Shown here: positions 25,732 to 34,904 of the stretch, in pieces
Layout: every line of letters starts with the position of its first letter
Numbering within the stretch: the stretch's first letter is position 1
NCBI GenBank assembly: GCA_038320345.1
Contig: JBBQED010000012.1
Coordinates: 1 to 64,000, forward strand
DNA from: JBBQED01 sp038320345
Lineage (GTDB): Bacteria > Bacteroidota > Bacteroidia > AKYH767-A > OLB10
DNA length: 64,000 bases
Direction: 5' to 3'
Made by a program: the position numbers and the translations under genes
The notes under the pieces: generated by a model
What the model was told of the DNA's origin: nothing
Seen by the model: only the letters and a program-made list of their open reading frames with translations
The model's database searches: none

Positions 25732-27690
25732 TTACTTACTGATTTTTATTCCTTTTAATACAATCCTCAAATCATTAAAAATTTTGTATTCTTTTGCATA
25801 GAGAGCATTGAGTCGTTCAATAACCGCAGAATCGTTGGAATTTTCAGCGAGTAATTGTGCCGGTGAAAAAATACCTCTTTTCAATCCTTTATACTGCTTC
25901 CCATTAATTTCAGAGAAACCCACCCAACTGAAATTGCCAGATAATACTTTGATGATATTGCTGAAGTAAGCACCCTTATCGTTGCTAAACCAGAAGAGTA
26001 GGGGGGAGCTAAAAAGTAAAAATACACTCATACCTAAATCAAAGATTCTTTTGTTTCTTCTGTTCACAGAATTAGTTAAAGCAGGCAGATCAATAAGATA
26101 AAAATCACCGTTTTCATTGATAGAATTACTGCCTATGATAAATAAACTTTCGGGAGGTGCGATTTTGAATTCGATATTACTACTATCGATCTTAAGCATT
26201 TGTCCGATGATTGTGGCAGAAGATAAATTCTTTCCGCAGAATATCACTTCATTAATTTCATAAAGCGATACAAGGTCAGGTAACGATTCAAGTGTACCTA
26301 GATGATAAGATTGCATAGCCGGGTTGGACTCACTTCTCCACTCTTGTTCAGTTACATATCCTACAAAATTATTATTGTTTCCACCAATCATCAGCATAGA
26401 TAAAATTCGTTGACTCTCATTCGCATCCCCTACAATCATGAGTCGTTTTTTAAGGGTATCCGCTAGTTTGAATCTTTTTAATCCTAACAAATGCAATGAC
26501 AAACGGATTAAACCTACTGATAAGCTGGCCCATGCAGTACCAAATAAAATCAATGCTCTTGAAAATCGTAAATTTTCCGGAAGTAAAGCATAGCCCACAA
26601 GAATCACGACTGTACCACTCAGTAATCCTCTAACCATTCTGGAAATCCGCACCGGCTGATCATATCCACCACTCAAGTAACACGAGAAGATCCACACAAG
26701 GATATACATCGGTACTACTACATTCATAAAGAAAGGTGGGTACATGGCAACCTGTACATTGATCGACCAGTAATTTTTAATGGCAATCATCCCGAGATAA
26801 ATTACGGTGCCGTCTAGAACTGGAAGCCAAATCTTTTCAGCGAACCTTTTGAAGATAGCGAGTCCGGCTCTCAACCAGATTGCTATATTAATAAGGAAAG
26901 AAAATAATGCGGCTCTTCCAGGAGCAAAATGTTTTTTTGCGAAAATCACCATCGCCTGATAAAAAACCATCACATAGTTCACACTACTTTTCTTAGTGCT
27001 TTCTCCTTTGTAATGAATAATTTTCGTTCCTGGAAAATAATAATTTTTAAATCCTCCCTGTGTAATTCTATAGCTCATGTCTATATCTTCACCATACATG
27101 AAGTAATCTTCGTCAAGTAAACCTACTTTGTCAAGAGCAGTTTTGCGAAGCAACATAAAAGCACCCGATAAAACATCAACAACATGCGTTTCATCCTTGC
27201 TTAAAAAACCAAGATGATACTTCCCGAAAATTTTCGACATTGGAAACAATGCTGCAAAGCCGAAGATTTTATAAAAAGCAACTGCAGGAGTTGGTAATCC
27301 TCGTTTAGATTCTGGTAGAAATATGCCTTTTCCATCTATCATATGAACACCTAATCCTCCGGCATCCTGATGTTCATCCATGAAACTGCAAATCTTTCGG
27401 AAAGTTTCTTCCTCTACTACAGTGTCGGGATTTAACAATAAGACATACTCACCCGATGATTTTCGGATAGCCTGGTTGTTAGCTTTCGAAAATCCGAAAT
27501 TTTCGGTGTTTGCAATTACTTTTACTTCTGGAAAAAGTTCCGCTACCATGTTAACTGAGCCATCCGTAGAATTATTATCTACGACAAAAATTTCTACAGA
27601 TAATCCTGCTGCTGCTTTACGTACTGAATACAGGCATTGCTGTAAAAAGTAACGGACATTATAATTAACAATAACAACAGATAACTTCAC
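25732..27690 (-). CDS. GT2 glycosyltransferase fused to a sugar-transferase-like membrane region
   Basis: The 652-residue protein starts with a GT2 domain (MKLSVVIVNYNV, VVDNNSTDGS, NTENFGFSKANN, LLLNPD, YGEDIDMSYR; about 1-260), of the rhamnosyltransferase kind. Several membrane helices (about 265-400) and a Rossmann segment (KRLMIVGDANES, about 415-500) follow, as in polyprenyl-phosphate glycosylphosphotransferases. The last 110 residues start like a sugar transferase (RRNKRIFDL) but look shortened. The start is GTG at 27690. It probably builds surface polysaccharide. recR lies 64 bases upstream on the same strand. Confidence 0.8.
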   Translation of the reverse strand: MKLSVVIVNYNVRYFLQQCLYSVRKAAAGLSVEIFVVDNNSTDGSVNMVAELFPEVKVIANTENFGFSKANNQAIRKSSGEYVLLLNPDTVVEEETFRKICSFMDEHQDAGGLGVHMIDGKGIFLPESKRGLPTPAVAFYKIFGFAALFPMSKIFGKYHLGFLSKDETHVVDVLSGAFMLLRKTALDKVGLLDEDYFMYGEDIDMSYRITQGGFKNYYFPGTKIIHYKGESTKKSSVNYVMVFYQAMVIFAKKHFAPGRAALFSFLINIAIWLRAGLAIFKRFAEKIWLPVLDGTVIYLGMIAIKNYWSINVQVAMYPPFFMNVVVPMYILVWIFSCYLSGGYDQPVRISRMVRGLLSGTVVILVGYALLPENLRFSRALILFGTAWASLSVGLIRLSLHLLGLKRFKLADTLKKRLMIVGDANESQRILSMLMIGGNNNNFVGYVTEQEWRSESNPAMQSYHLGTLESLPDLVSLYEINEVIFCGKNLSSATIIGQMLKIDSSNIEFKIAPPESLFIIGSNSINENGDFYLIDLPALTNSVNRRNKRIFDLGMSVFLLFSSPLLFWFSNDKGAYFSNIIKVLSGNFSWVGFSEINGKQYKGLKRGIFSPAQLLAENSNDSAVIERLNALYAKEYKIFNDLRIVLKGIKISK

Positions 27691-27754
27691 AGGCAGATTA
27701 GGAACTTGGTTCGGTTTGGTAAAAGGTAAATCTAGTTACTAAATCACTAAGTAC

Positions 27755-28372
27755 TTATTTCACTAAATGGTTGTCGTAGGGAACACGATTGATGATAGAT
27801 CGCCCCAGCGTTACTTCATCCGCATATTCCAATTCACCACCAATTGCAACTCCTCGGGCGAGTGTGCTGAATTTCACTTCCAGTGGTTTTAACTTTTTAT
27901 AGAGATAGAATAATGTAGTGTCACCTTCCATGGTAGTACTTAAGGCTACTACAATTTCATGAACTCCTCCGCGACTCACTTTGTCAGTAAGACTTTCAAT
28001 AGTCAATTGAGAAGGACCCACTCCATCCATAGGTGAAATCAGTCCTCCCAAAACATGATATTGTCCTCTGTATTGTCCAGTATTTTCAATGGCAATTACG
28101 TCACGGATATCTTCTACTACACAAACAAGAGAATGATCGCGGCTTGGATTACTGCAAATACTACAGATATCTTCTGATGCCACATTGTGACAATTTTTAC
28201 AATAACGCAGCTCCTTTCTTAAACGAATTAAAGTTTCTCCAAATCGCTCTACCTGATCTGGTGGCATCCGGAGTAAATGTAAAACCATACGAAGTGAGCT
28301 TTTCTGACCGATCCCCGGAAGTTGGGAAAATGCCTGTACGGCGTCTTCAAGCAATTTGGAAGGAAGATTCAA
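27755..28372 (-). CDS. recR: recombination mediator protein RecR
   Basis: The 205-residue protein has the helix-hairpin-helix LPGIGQKSSLRM, the four-cysteine zinc site (CKNCHN, then CSICS) and a Toprim domain (VVEDIRDVIAIE, then EIVVALSTTMEGD and ARGVAIGGELEYAD). With RecO/RecF it loads RecA at gaps. The start appears to be TTG at 28372: there is no ATG upstream before a stop codon, and the following residues match family N-termini. A promoter element lies only 16 bases upstream. Confidence 0.97.
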   Translation of the reverse strand: MNLPSKLLEDAVQAFSQLPGIGQKSSLRMVLHLLRMPPDQVERFGETLIRLRKELRYCKNCHNVASEDICSICSNPSRDHSLVCVVEDIRDVIAIENTGQYRGQYHVLGGLISPMDGVGPSQLTIESLTDKVSRGGVHEIVVALSTTMEGDTTLFYLYKKLKPLEVKFSTLARGVAIGGELEYADEVTLGRSIINRVPYDNHLVK

Positions 28373-28388
28373 GGAGTTAATATTTTTA

Positions 28389-28396
28389 CAAATTTA
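28389..28396 (-). promoter_or_regulatory. -7 promoter element of recR
   Basis: TAAATTTG on the minus strand is a perfect TAnnTTTG, 16 bases before the TTG start. A TTG 16 bases upstream of it (28415-28413) may be the -33 element, but the spacing is short. Confidence 0.45.
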
Positions 28397-28480
28397 CGAA
28401 TCCCTTGATGTTCAAAAAATAGGAGCGTGAACTAGTTTATACAGTATCATAGTTCTTTATTTTGGTACGGAATTCAAATT

Positions 28481-29935
28481 ATGTCAGCTACCCTCATTAT
28501 CAGCATTATAGTCCTGTATTTCTTGGTTCTCCTTTGGATTTCCTGGTATACTGCTCGCAATACCAACAATGACGGCTTTTTTGCCGGCAATAAATCATCC
28601 CCATGGTATATTGTGGCTTTTGGCATGATTGGCACTTCATTGTCAGGTGTTACCTTCGTTAGTGTTCCTGGAACCATTGAAGCGCAGGGGTTTACATACT
28701 TGGTAGTGGTGATGGGGTATTTTTTCGGCTATCTAGTAGTTGCTTTTATGCTCCTCCCGCTTTATTATAAACTTTCTCTGACTTCCATCTACGATTATCT
28801 CTTACATCGATTTGGAATCAAATCTTATAAAACGGGTGCCCTTATTTTTCTCGTTTCTAGAACGGTTGGAGCTACGGCAAGATTGTATCTGGTAATCCGA
28901 GTGATGCAATTTTTTGTATTAGATGATATTGGAATTCCATTCGCACTAACAGCTACTTCAATATTGGTTTTAATTCTAGCCTATACTTTCAAAGGTGGTG
29001 TAAAAACAATTGTTTGGACGGACACTTTACAAACAACGTTCATGTTAGGCGGATTAGTAGTTTGTGTGATTTATGTTTTGAATCAGCTGAACATTGATTT
29101 TGGTACAGCTTGGTCTCAGATGTCGGCGAAGGGTTATTCTAAATTATTGGTCACTGATCCTTTGAGTCCATCATTTTTTATGAAGCAAATTATTGGAGGT
29201 GCATTTATTGCGATTACTATGACCGGACTAGATCAGGAAATGATGCAGAAAAATATTTCCGTAAAGACTTTAAAAGATTCACAGAAAAATATTGTGGTGT
29301 TAAGTTTAATTTTAATTCTTGTGAATTTTCTATTTCTCTTTTTAGGAGGGACATTGTATCTCTACGCACAAGCAAAAGGACTTGATCTAAAAGGAGATGA
29401 TTTGTTTCCATCATTAGCATTGAAGCATTTCCCACCAGTGATGGGATTGGTTTTTATCATTGCATTAATATCCGCTTTGTTTCCGAGTGCAGATGGTGCG
29501 ATCACAGCTTTAACAGCTTCATTTTGTCTGGATATTATCGGAATACAACGGAATGAAAAATTCAGTGAAGATGATCGTTTAAGAATCCGCCGTATTGTAC
29601 ATTTATCATTCGCTGGATTGTTTTTATTATCGGTAATGATTTTCCATTGGATCGATAACCGATCTATTATCGATCTCATTTTAAAACTTGCCGGTTATAC
29701 TTACGGACCCTTACTCGGACTTTTCGCTTATGGTGTTTTCACCAAATCAAAACTCCAAGAATCTTATGTTCCGATCGTTTGTATTCTGTCGCCCTTCATC
29801 ACTTGGTATATTGCAGAACAAGCAATGCAATGGTTCGGTGGATTTAAATTCGGATATGAATTACTCCTTGTGAACGGACTTATTACTTACCTTGGATTAT
29901 CCTTATGCAGAATTAAAACAATTCGTAATCCGTGA
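28481..29935 (+). CDS. sodium:solute symporter (SSS family)
   Basis: The 484-residue protein has about 13 membrane helices and SSS-family motifs: the first helix with NTNNDGFFAGNKSSPWY, GTSLSGVTFVSVPG, the Na+-binding region GGVKTIVWTD, and TGLDQEMMQKN with SALFPSADGAITALTASF. Such proteins couple Na+ to uptake of sugars, amino acids or other solutes; the substrate is unclear. It is divergent from recR and ends 1 base before the stop codon of the convergent NfeD gene. The residue set is like the Bacteroidota branch often found with sialic acid or hexose use, but that is not firm. Confidence 0.88.
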   Translation: MSATLIISIIVLYFLVLLWISWYTARNTNNDGFFAGNKSSPWYIVAFGMIGTSLSGVTFVSVPGTIEAQGFTYLVVVMGYFFGYLVVAFMLLPLYYKLSLTSIYDYLLHRFGIKSYKTGALIFLVSRTVGATARLYLVIRVMQFFVLDDIGIPFALTATSILVLILAYTFKGGVKTIVWTDTLQTTFMLGGLVVCVIYVLNQLNIDFGTAWSQMSAKGYSKLLVTDPLSPSFFMKQIIGGAFIAITMTGLDQEMMQKNISVKTLKDSQKNIVVLSLILILVNFLFLFLGGTLYLYAQAKGLDLKGDDLFPSLALKHFPPVMGLVFIIALISALFPSADGAITALTASFCLDIIGIQRNEKFSEDDRLRIRRIVHLSFAGLFLLSVMIFHWIDNRSIIDLILKLAGYTYGPLLGLFAYGVFTKSKLQESYVPIVCILSPFITWYIAEQAMQWFGGFKFGYELLLVNGLITYLGLSLCRIKTIRNP

Positions 29936-29936
29936 T

Positions 29937-31304
29937 TCATGCAACGGTTTTAACTAACAGTTGAGAAGTTAAAACTCCGATTACAACTACTTTTGTTCCT
30001 GCATCGATATATCCGGATTCACAGGTTGCAGCATATACAATATCGCCAATTTTTACTTTTCCGCTCGGTCTTAAAAAAGTATTTGCTACTCCTTCCATTC
30101 CAATAGTTACTCCCGGAACATCGCCAGATACATAACCTGAGGAAGCACTCATACTTTCCTGCAATACCATTTTTTGAAATGCAGGACTACTGGCAAAAAC
30201 TTTACTTCCTGCAATAAACATCAGCAATGCCCCTACCATCGACATTAACACAGTAGCTAATGCTGAAAAGAGATTAACGTTACTCACCGGACTAAAATCA
30301 AGTCCGTTATTATGCAGTAAACTAACGGTAAGGCCTATGAGTAAAAGTATTCCCCCACTAATCCCTACAACTCCAAATCCAGGAATCACAAAAATTTCAA
30401 GTACAATCAGAATGATTCCAATTACCGACATTAAGATTTCCCAATTAGCGGCAAGTCCTTCAAGATATAACGGTGCAAAATAGAGTAGGGCGGCAATCAT
30501 CGCTGCAAGGATGGGAAATCCAATTCCAGGTTGTTGCAGCTCATAGTAAATTCCTCCTAGCATAATTAGAATTAGAATTCCACTGAGTGCAGGGTGAATT
30601 AGAAAACTGATAATTTTATCAATCCATGTTGGTTCATAAGTGATGAGTTGATAAGACGCTATTGCTTCTTGAGCAAGAACTTCCTGCACCGTAGTCGCAA
30701 CTCCATTGCAGTAACCATATTTCAGTGCTTCATCAGTTGTCAGCGTAAGTACTTTCCCTGAATCGATAACGCCTGGAATTAGAATTCGTGGATCAACCAT
30801 CGCTTCGGCAATTTGTGGATCGCGCTTTCGAGCTTCAGCAGTGGCACGCATCATACTTCGCATGTAAGATTGATATTTGTCCGGCAATGCTTCTGCTTTA
30901 TCATTTACAACCGTAGCGGCACCGATACTTCCACCTTGTCGCATATAGATTTTTTCACATGCAATAGAAATCAATGCCCCTGCAGAAGCAGCATTATTAT
31001 CTATGAAAACGATAGTCGGGATTTTGGAATTCAGAAATAAGGTACGAATACTATCCGCGGCGTCTAGTAAACCCCCGTAAGTATTTAATCGGATCAAAAT
31101 ACGGTCGGCATGTACTTTTTCGGCTTCTTTCATCGCCTTCGAAACCTGGCGTGCAATTCCTGGATCTATCTCTTCCAGAATATCAATTCGGTAAATCTTC
31201 TCCTGAACTGCAGGTGAAGTAGCCGTTTGTGCATGTACGATTTTGGGCAATAAAAACGTTATGCAGTAGGTAAGTATAAAGAGTAACAGGTGCTTACGAC
31301 ACAT
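29937..31304 (-). CDS. NfeD family membrane serine protease
   Basis: The 455-residue protein has a signal peptide (MCRKHLLLFILTYCITFLLPKIVHAQ) and a ClpP-like protease domain (about 40-230; LIRLNTYGGLLDAADSI and NNAASAGALIS with the probable Ser nucleophile). Four or five membrane helices (about 260-400) and a C-terminal OB-fold domain (SGKVKIGDIVYAA) follow. This is the full-length NfeD-1b type, usually paired with a stomatin/flotillin gene; none is next to it here. I chose the ATG at 31304; longer in-frame starts would overlap the divergent LysM gene and add no signal peptide. It ends 1 base from the symporter gene. Confidence 0.88.
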   Translation of the reverse strand: MCRKHLLLFILTYCITFLLPKIVHAQTATSPAVQEKIYRIDILEEIDPGIARQVSKAMKEAEKVHADRILIRLNTYGGLLDAADSIRTLFLNSKIPTIVFIDNNAASAGALISIACEKIYMRQGGSIGAATVVNDKAEALPDKYQSYMRSMMRATAEARKRDPQIAEAMVDPRILIPGVIDSGKVLTLTTDEALKYGYCNGVATTVQEVLAQEAIASYQLITYEPTWIDKIISFLIHPALSGILILIMLGGIYYELQQPGIGFPILAAMIAALLYFAPLYLEGLAANWEILMSVIGIILIVLEIFVIPGFGVVGISGGILLLIGLTVSLLHNNGLDFSPVSNVNLFSALATVLMSMVGALLMFIAGSKVFASSPAFQKMVLQESMSASSGYVSGDVPGVTIGMEGVANTFLRPSGKVKIGDIVYAATCESGYIDAGTKVVVIGVLTSQLLVKTVA

Positions 31305-31387
31305 ATTGCTGTTAATTAAAGTGTTGATAACCGTAACAGTGATCAGGTAAGGGTGATTTGTCCGTTTAGCTATACTTGTGTAAAGAT

Positions 31388-32434
31388 ATGAACAGCTCAA
31401 TGAAAGGTCGTTTTTTTGCCATTTTAATGTTGATGATGACCTTGCTGATGGCCTCTGCAACGGATTCACACGCTTTTGCTCCAGATTCCTTAAAAACCAG
31501 ATGGGTGAATGGAAAGAAATATACTTTGCACAAAGTTGTTGCTAAAGATACTTGGTCCAGCGTTTCGAGAAAATATAAAATAACCATCGAAGCATTACAG
31601 GCAGCGAACCCTGGTGTTACGATGTTGAAAATTGGTCAGATCATTCAAGTCCCTTTTTCTGAAAACGCATCTTTTGATTCTTCTCCGACAGTAATTCAGG
31701 AAGAACCTCGCAAACTGATTGCCCCAGCAACACAAGGAAAAGAAACGGTGACGAATAAATATCACATCGTGCAAAAAGGCGAGACTTTGTATCGTATTTC
31801 GAAAGAATATAATCTCACCGTCGACGAATTAAAGCAATTGAATAATCTCACTTCAAATAATGTTTCTGTTGGCGTGAAGCTAAAAGTTGGAAGTTCAAAA
31901 TCTACTGTGAAAGTAATTACGACTCCCTCAACTGTGGACTCAGCTCCTTTCAAGTCGGAGCCAAAACCTATTCCTGCTGAGCCGATGAAAGAGGATAAAG
32001 CACAAGTAGAACAACCAAAAGAGCCTGTTGTAGTTAATCCTATTGTACCAGAGCCAGTAAAACCTTTACGACTCGATACTCCTGCAGTTTATAGTAACCC
32101 TGGCTCCTCACGGTCAAGTGTTACCGAAAAAGATCTCAAGACAGGTGCTTCCGTAGATAAAATTACAGAGAATGGAGTAGCTACGTGGATTACTGATGGT
32201 GAATTAAATCAAAATAAATTTTATGCTTTGCATCGTACTGCTCCGGTTGGAACTATCATAAAAGTGACTAATCGTATGAATAATACGGCCGTTTTTGTAA
32301 AAGTAGTTGGATTCCTTCCTGACACTGGCGACAATGCAAATGTGATCATCAAAATCACTCAGGCTGCAGCGCAAAGAATCGGAGCTCTCGATCAGCGTTT
32401 TACAGCAGAGCTTACTTACGGAATTTCTAAGTAA
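31388..32434 (+). CDS. secreted LysM and RlpA-like protein
   Basis: The 348-residue protein has an N-terminal signal region, two LysM domains (about residues 35-85 and 120-165; YTLHKVVAKDTWSSVSRKY and YHIVQKGETLYRISKEY) and a Pro/Glu/Lys-rich linker. A C-terminal double-psi beta-barrel like RlpA follows (GVATWITDGELNQNKFYALH, then VGTIIKVTN). LysM domains bind peptidoglycan, so it probably acts in the periplasm on the cell wall. I used ATG 31388; a -7-like TATACTTG ends 9 bases upstream. Its stop codon is 2 bases from the convergent proline dehydrogenase gene. Confidence 0.87.
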   Translation: MNSSMKGRFFAILMLMMTLLMASATDSHAFAPDSLKTRWVNGKKYTLHKVVAKDTWSSVSRKYKITIEALQAANPGVTMLKIGQIIQVPFSENASFDSSPTVIQEEPRKLIAPATQGKETVTNKYHIVQKGETLYRISKEYNLTVDELKQLNNLTSNNVSVGVKLKVGSSKSTVKVITTPSTVDSAPFKSEPKPIPAEPMKEDKAQVEQPKEPVVVNPIVPEPVKPLRLDTPAVYSNPGSSRSSVTEKDLKTGASVDKITENGVATWITDGELNQNKFYALHRTAPVGTIIKVTNRMNNTAVFVKVVGFLPDTGDNANVIIKITQAAAQRIGALDQRFTAELTYGISK

Positions 32435-32436
32435 TT

Positions 32437-33612
32437 CTAATTTCTTCTTTTTCTTTCCAAGGTAATCAGGCTGAGTTCTCGCCCCATCATACCCGCTGCT
32501 GAGGTATTCTCTTGAGCTCTGCGAGTGAGATAAGGAAAAACTGCTGCTACTGGTCCATAGGGAACATATTTTGCAACACAGTAACCTTCTTTTGCAAGAT
32601 TGAAACTGATATGATCGCTCATACCTAGTAATTGGGAAAAATAAATGCGTTCATCATGATGCTGCAATCCTTTTTCTTTCATCAGATCAACTAACAGCTG
32701 ACTACTTTCTTCGTTGTGTGTTCCTGCACAAATTGCAATTCGATCAATATGCGCTACACAAAATTGTAATGACAAGTTATAATCTTTATCACAAGCAGCT
32801 TTATCAATCTGTATTGGTGAAAGATATCCTTTTTCTTTAGCACGCGCTCTTTCCTTTTCCATGTAAGCTCCTCGTACTAACTTTAATCCAAGGAAATAAT
32901 TTCCTTGTACCGCTTCTTCATAAGCATTCTTTAAAAAGTTCAGTCGATCGTGACGATAGAGTTGTATAGTATTGTAAACAATAGCTCTTTCTTTGTTAAA
33001 TCGCTGCATCATTTCTTTTGCAACATCATCGATGGCTGGTTGAATCCATGACTCTTCAGCATCAATAAAAACTCTAACACCTAATTTAAATCCTTCACCA
33101 CAAATTCTTTCAATACGTGATTTAACACGTTCGAATTCTACTTTCTCAATTTCAGAAAGTTGCTCACCTGCACTTACTTTTTCAAGCAAGTCAAAACGCG
33201 CTAGTCCTGTTACTTTAAAAACACTAAAAGGAATATTAGGATCACCTTTGGCACGTTGTACAGTGGCTATTATCTCATCACAAGAATGATTGAATTCTCC
33301 TTCTTCTTCTTTTCCTTCAACACTATAATCGAGGATACTTCCAACTCCAAATTTTCCGAGTCGTGCAATAGTTAGTGAGCATTCTTCGATGTTTTCACCA
33401 CCACAAAAATGACTGAAGATGGTAGATTTTAAAATTCCTTTAATCGGTAAATGATTGCGTAATGCCCATCCTGCCAAATTACTCCCTGTTTTTACGATTC
33501 CTGGAAAGCCAATAGCTTTGAATAACCAATATGCTTTTTCTATTTCACTTTTGCTCCGGTACGCAAAAGCATTTTCAAGATTATCGAAATTTATTTTTTC
33601 AGAAGAGCTCAT
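32437..33612 (-). CDS. proline dehydrogenase
   Basis: The 391-residue protein fits the ProDH (TIM-barrel FAD) family: FIDAEESWIQPAIDDV, NTIQLYRHDRL, LVRGAYMEKERA (the family signature), CAGTHNEESS and YVPYGPVAAVFPYLTRRAQEN near the end. It oxidises proline to pyrroline-5-carboxylate with FAD. It is the monofunctional form, so the P5C dehydrogenase must be elsewhere. A -7 promoter element lies only 10 bases before the ATG. It is divergent from the DAHP synthase gene. Confidence 0.93.
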   Translation of the reverse strand: MSSSEKINFDNLENAFAYRSKSEIEKAYWLFKAIGFPGIVKTGSNLAGWALRNHLPIKGILKSTIFSHFCGGENIEECSLTIARLGKFGVGSILDYSVEGKEEEGEFNHSCDEIIATVQRAKGDPNIPFSVFKVTGLARFDLLEKVSAGEQLSEIEKVEFERVKSRIERICGEGFKLGVRVFIDAEESWIQPAIDDVAKEMMQRFNKERAIVYNTIQLYRHDRLNFLKNAYEEAVQGNYFLGLKLVRGAYMEKERARAKEKGYLSPIQIDKAACDKDYNLSLQFCVAHIDRIAICAGTHNEESSQLLVDLMKEKGLQHHDERIYFSQLLGMSDHISFNLAKEGYCVAKYVPYGPVAAVFPYLTRRAQENTSAAGMMGRELSLITLERKRRN

Positions 33613-33622
33613 ATGTCGGTGC

Positions 33623-33630
33623 CAAATATA
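33623..33630 (-). promoter_or_regulatory. -7 promoter element of proline dehydrogenase
   Basis: TATATTTG on the minus strand is a perfect -7 element ending 10 bases before the ATG, so the transcript would be nearly leaderless. No clear -33 element. Confidence 0.45.
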
Positions 33631-33763
33631 GCGATATAGAGTTTTCTTACGTTTAATCCTGCTCTTATTTTAAGTTGAACTTATTCATACTTTATTTGTT
33701 ATAAGGACAAAGGTTCAAAAAGAGATTCTAAGGAAATTTCTTATAGAATTGTTCTTCATTCTG

Positions 33764-33771
33764 TACCTTTG
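33764..33771 (+). promoter_or_regulatory. -7 promoter element of the shikimate operon
   Basis: TACCTTTG is a perfect -7 element ending 8 bases before the ATG at 33780, implying a leader of only a few bases. No -33 TTG at proper spacing. Confidence 0.5.
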
Positions 33772-33779
33772 TTCCTATC

Positions 33780-34904
33780 ATGACAGAAGATGTAAAACCG
33801 CTTACCGATTGGGGTTTCCCAGGTAGTGTTAGGCCACTGATTTTTGCTGGTCCTTGCAGTGCGGAAACTCCTGAGCAAGTGATGCAAACAGCACTTCGTT
33901 TGAAAGCGCAGGGCGTTCATGCCCTTAGAGCGGGAATTTGGAAGCCCAGAACTCGTCCCGGTTCATTTCAGGGAATGGGGGAACAAGCATTGGCTTGGGT
34001 AAAAGCTGCGGGTGTAGCAACTGGATTGCCAGTACTTGTTGAAGTAGCTCATCCTCATCATGTTGAAGTAGCATTAAAAGCTGGAATAGATATCGTTTGG
34101 TTAGGCGCTAGAACGACCGTCAATCCTTTTTTAGTTCAAGAACTAGCAGAAGCTTTGCAAGGAACTAATATTCCAGTACTCTTGAAAAATCCAGTTAATC
34201 CTGATATTGATTTATGGCAAGGCGCCGTGGAGCGGATCCTGAAAACAGGCAATCATCGCGTAGCTGCTATTCATCGTGGGTTCTCGAGCTATGAAAACAG
34301 TACTTATCGCAATAAACCGAATTGGGAAATTCCGATTGAACTTCGTCGCAGAATGCCCGATCTTCCTCTTTTTTGCGATCCTAGCCATATCTGCGGAAAC
34401 ACTTTCATGATTCCCTACATTGCACAGTTTGCTTTGGATTTACAGTTTGATGGTTTGATGATAGAATCTCATATCGATCCTACCAATGCGTGGAGTGATG
34501 CTGCACAACAAATGACTCCAGAAGCACTGGGTGAATTTGTACGGGCACTCGAAATTCGATTACCTGCTTTTACTGATCCTGTAGAATTAAGTCGTCTGGA
34601 AGATTTGCGTGATCAGATTGATGAACTCGATAATGAAATTGTAAATCTGTTAGCGGAAAGAATGAATATCGCTCGCAGAATAGGAAAATATAAATACGAG
34701 AATAATATAACCATTCTTCAACCTGAAAGATGGGATGAAATTATTCGTACGCGTACCAAGAACGGTATGGATCAGCAACTCTCGAAAGCATTTATCATGA
34801 AACTGTATGGAATGATTCATGAAGAATCTATCTTTCAACAGACACAGCAAATGAGTGAAGAACGAAAATCTTCCGGACAGAAACTCAATGAAAATGCTTC
34901 ATGA
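33780..34904 (+). CDS. bifunctional DAHP synthase / chorismate mutase
   Basis: The 374-residue protein joins a class I DAHP synthase of the KDO8P-synthase-like type (LIFAGPCSAET, KPRTRPGSFQG, VLLKNPVNP, FCDPSHICGN; about 1-265) to a C-terminal type II chorismate mutase (about 275-355; LRDQIDELDNEIVNLLAERM). It makes the first shikimate intermediate from PEP and erythrose 4-phosphate; the mutase domain converts chorismate to prephenate and may mediate feedback control, as known for such fusions. It starts a tight aro operon, with a 4-base overlap into aroB. Confidence 0.94.
   Translation: MTEDVKPLTDWGFPGSVRPLIFAGPCSAETPEQVMQTALRLKAQGVHALRAGIWKPRTRPGSFQGMGEQALAWVKAAGVATGLPVLVEVAHPHHVEVALKAGIDIVWLGARTTVNPFLVQELAEALQGTNIPVLLKNPVNPDIDLWQGAVERILKTGNHRVAAIHRGFSSYENSTYRNKPNWEIPIELRRRMPDLPLFCDPSHICGNTFMIPYIAQFALDLQFDGLMIESHIDPTNAWSDAAQQMTPEALGEFVRALEIRLPAFTDPVELSRLEDLRDQIDELDNEIVNLLAERMNIARRIGKYKYENNITILQPERWDEIIRTRTKNGMDQQLSKAFIMKLYGMIHEESIFQQTQQMSEERKSSGQKLNENAS

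Noticed and set aside
31305..31469. N-terminal extension of the NfeD gene
   Set aside because: It would precede the signal peptide and overlap the divergent LysM gene; ATG 31304 gives a normal start.
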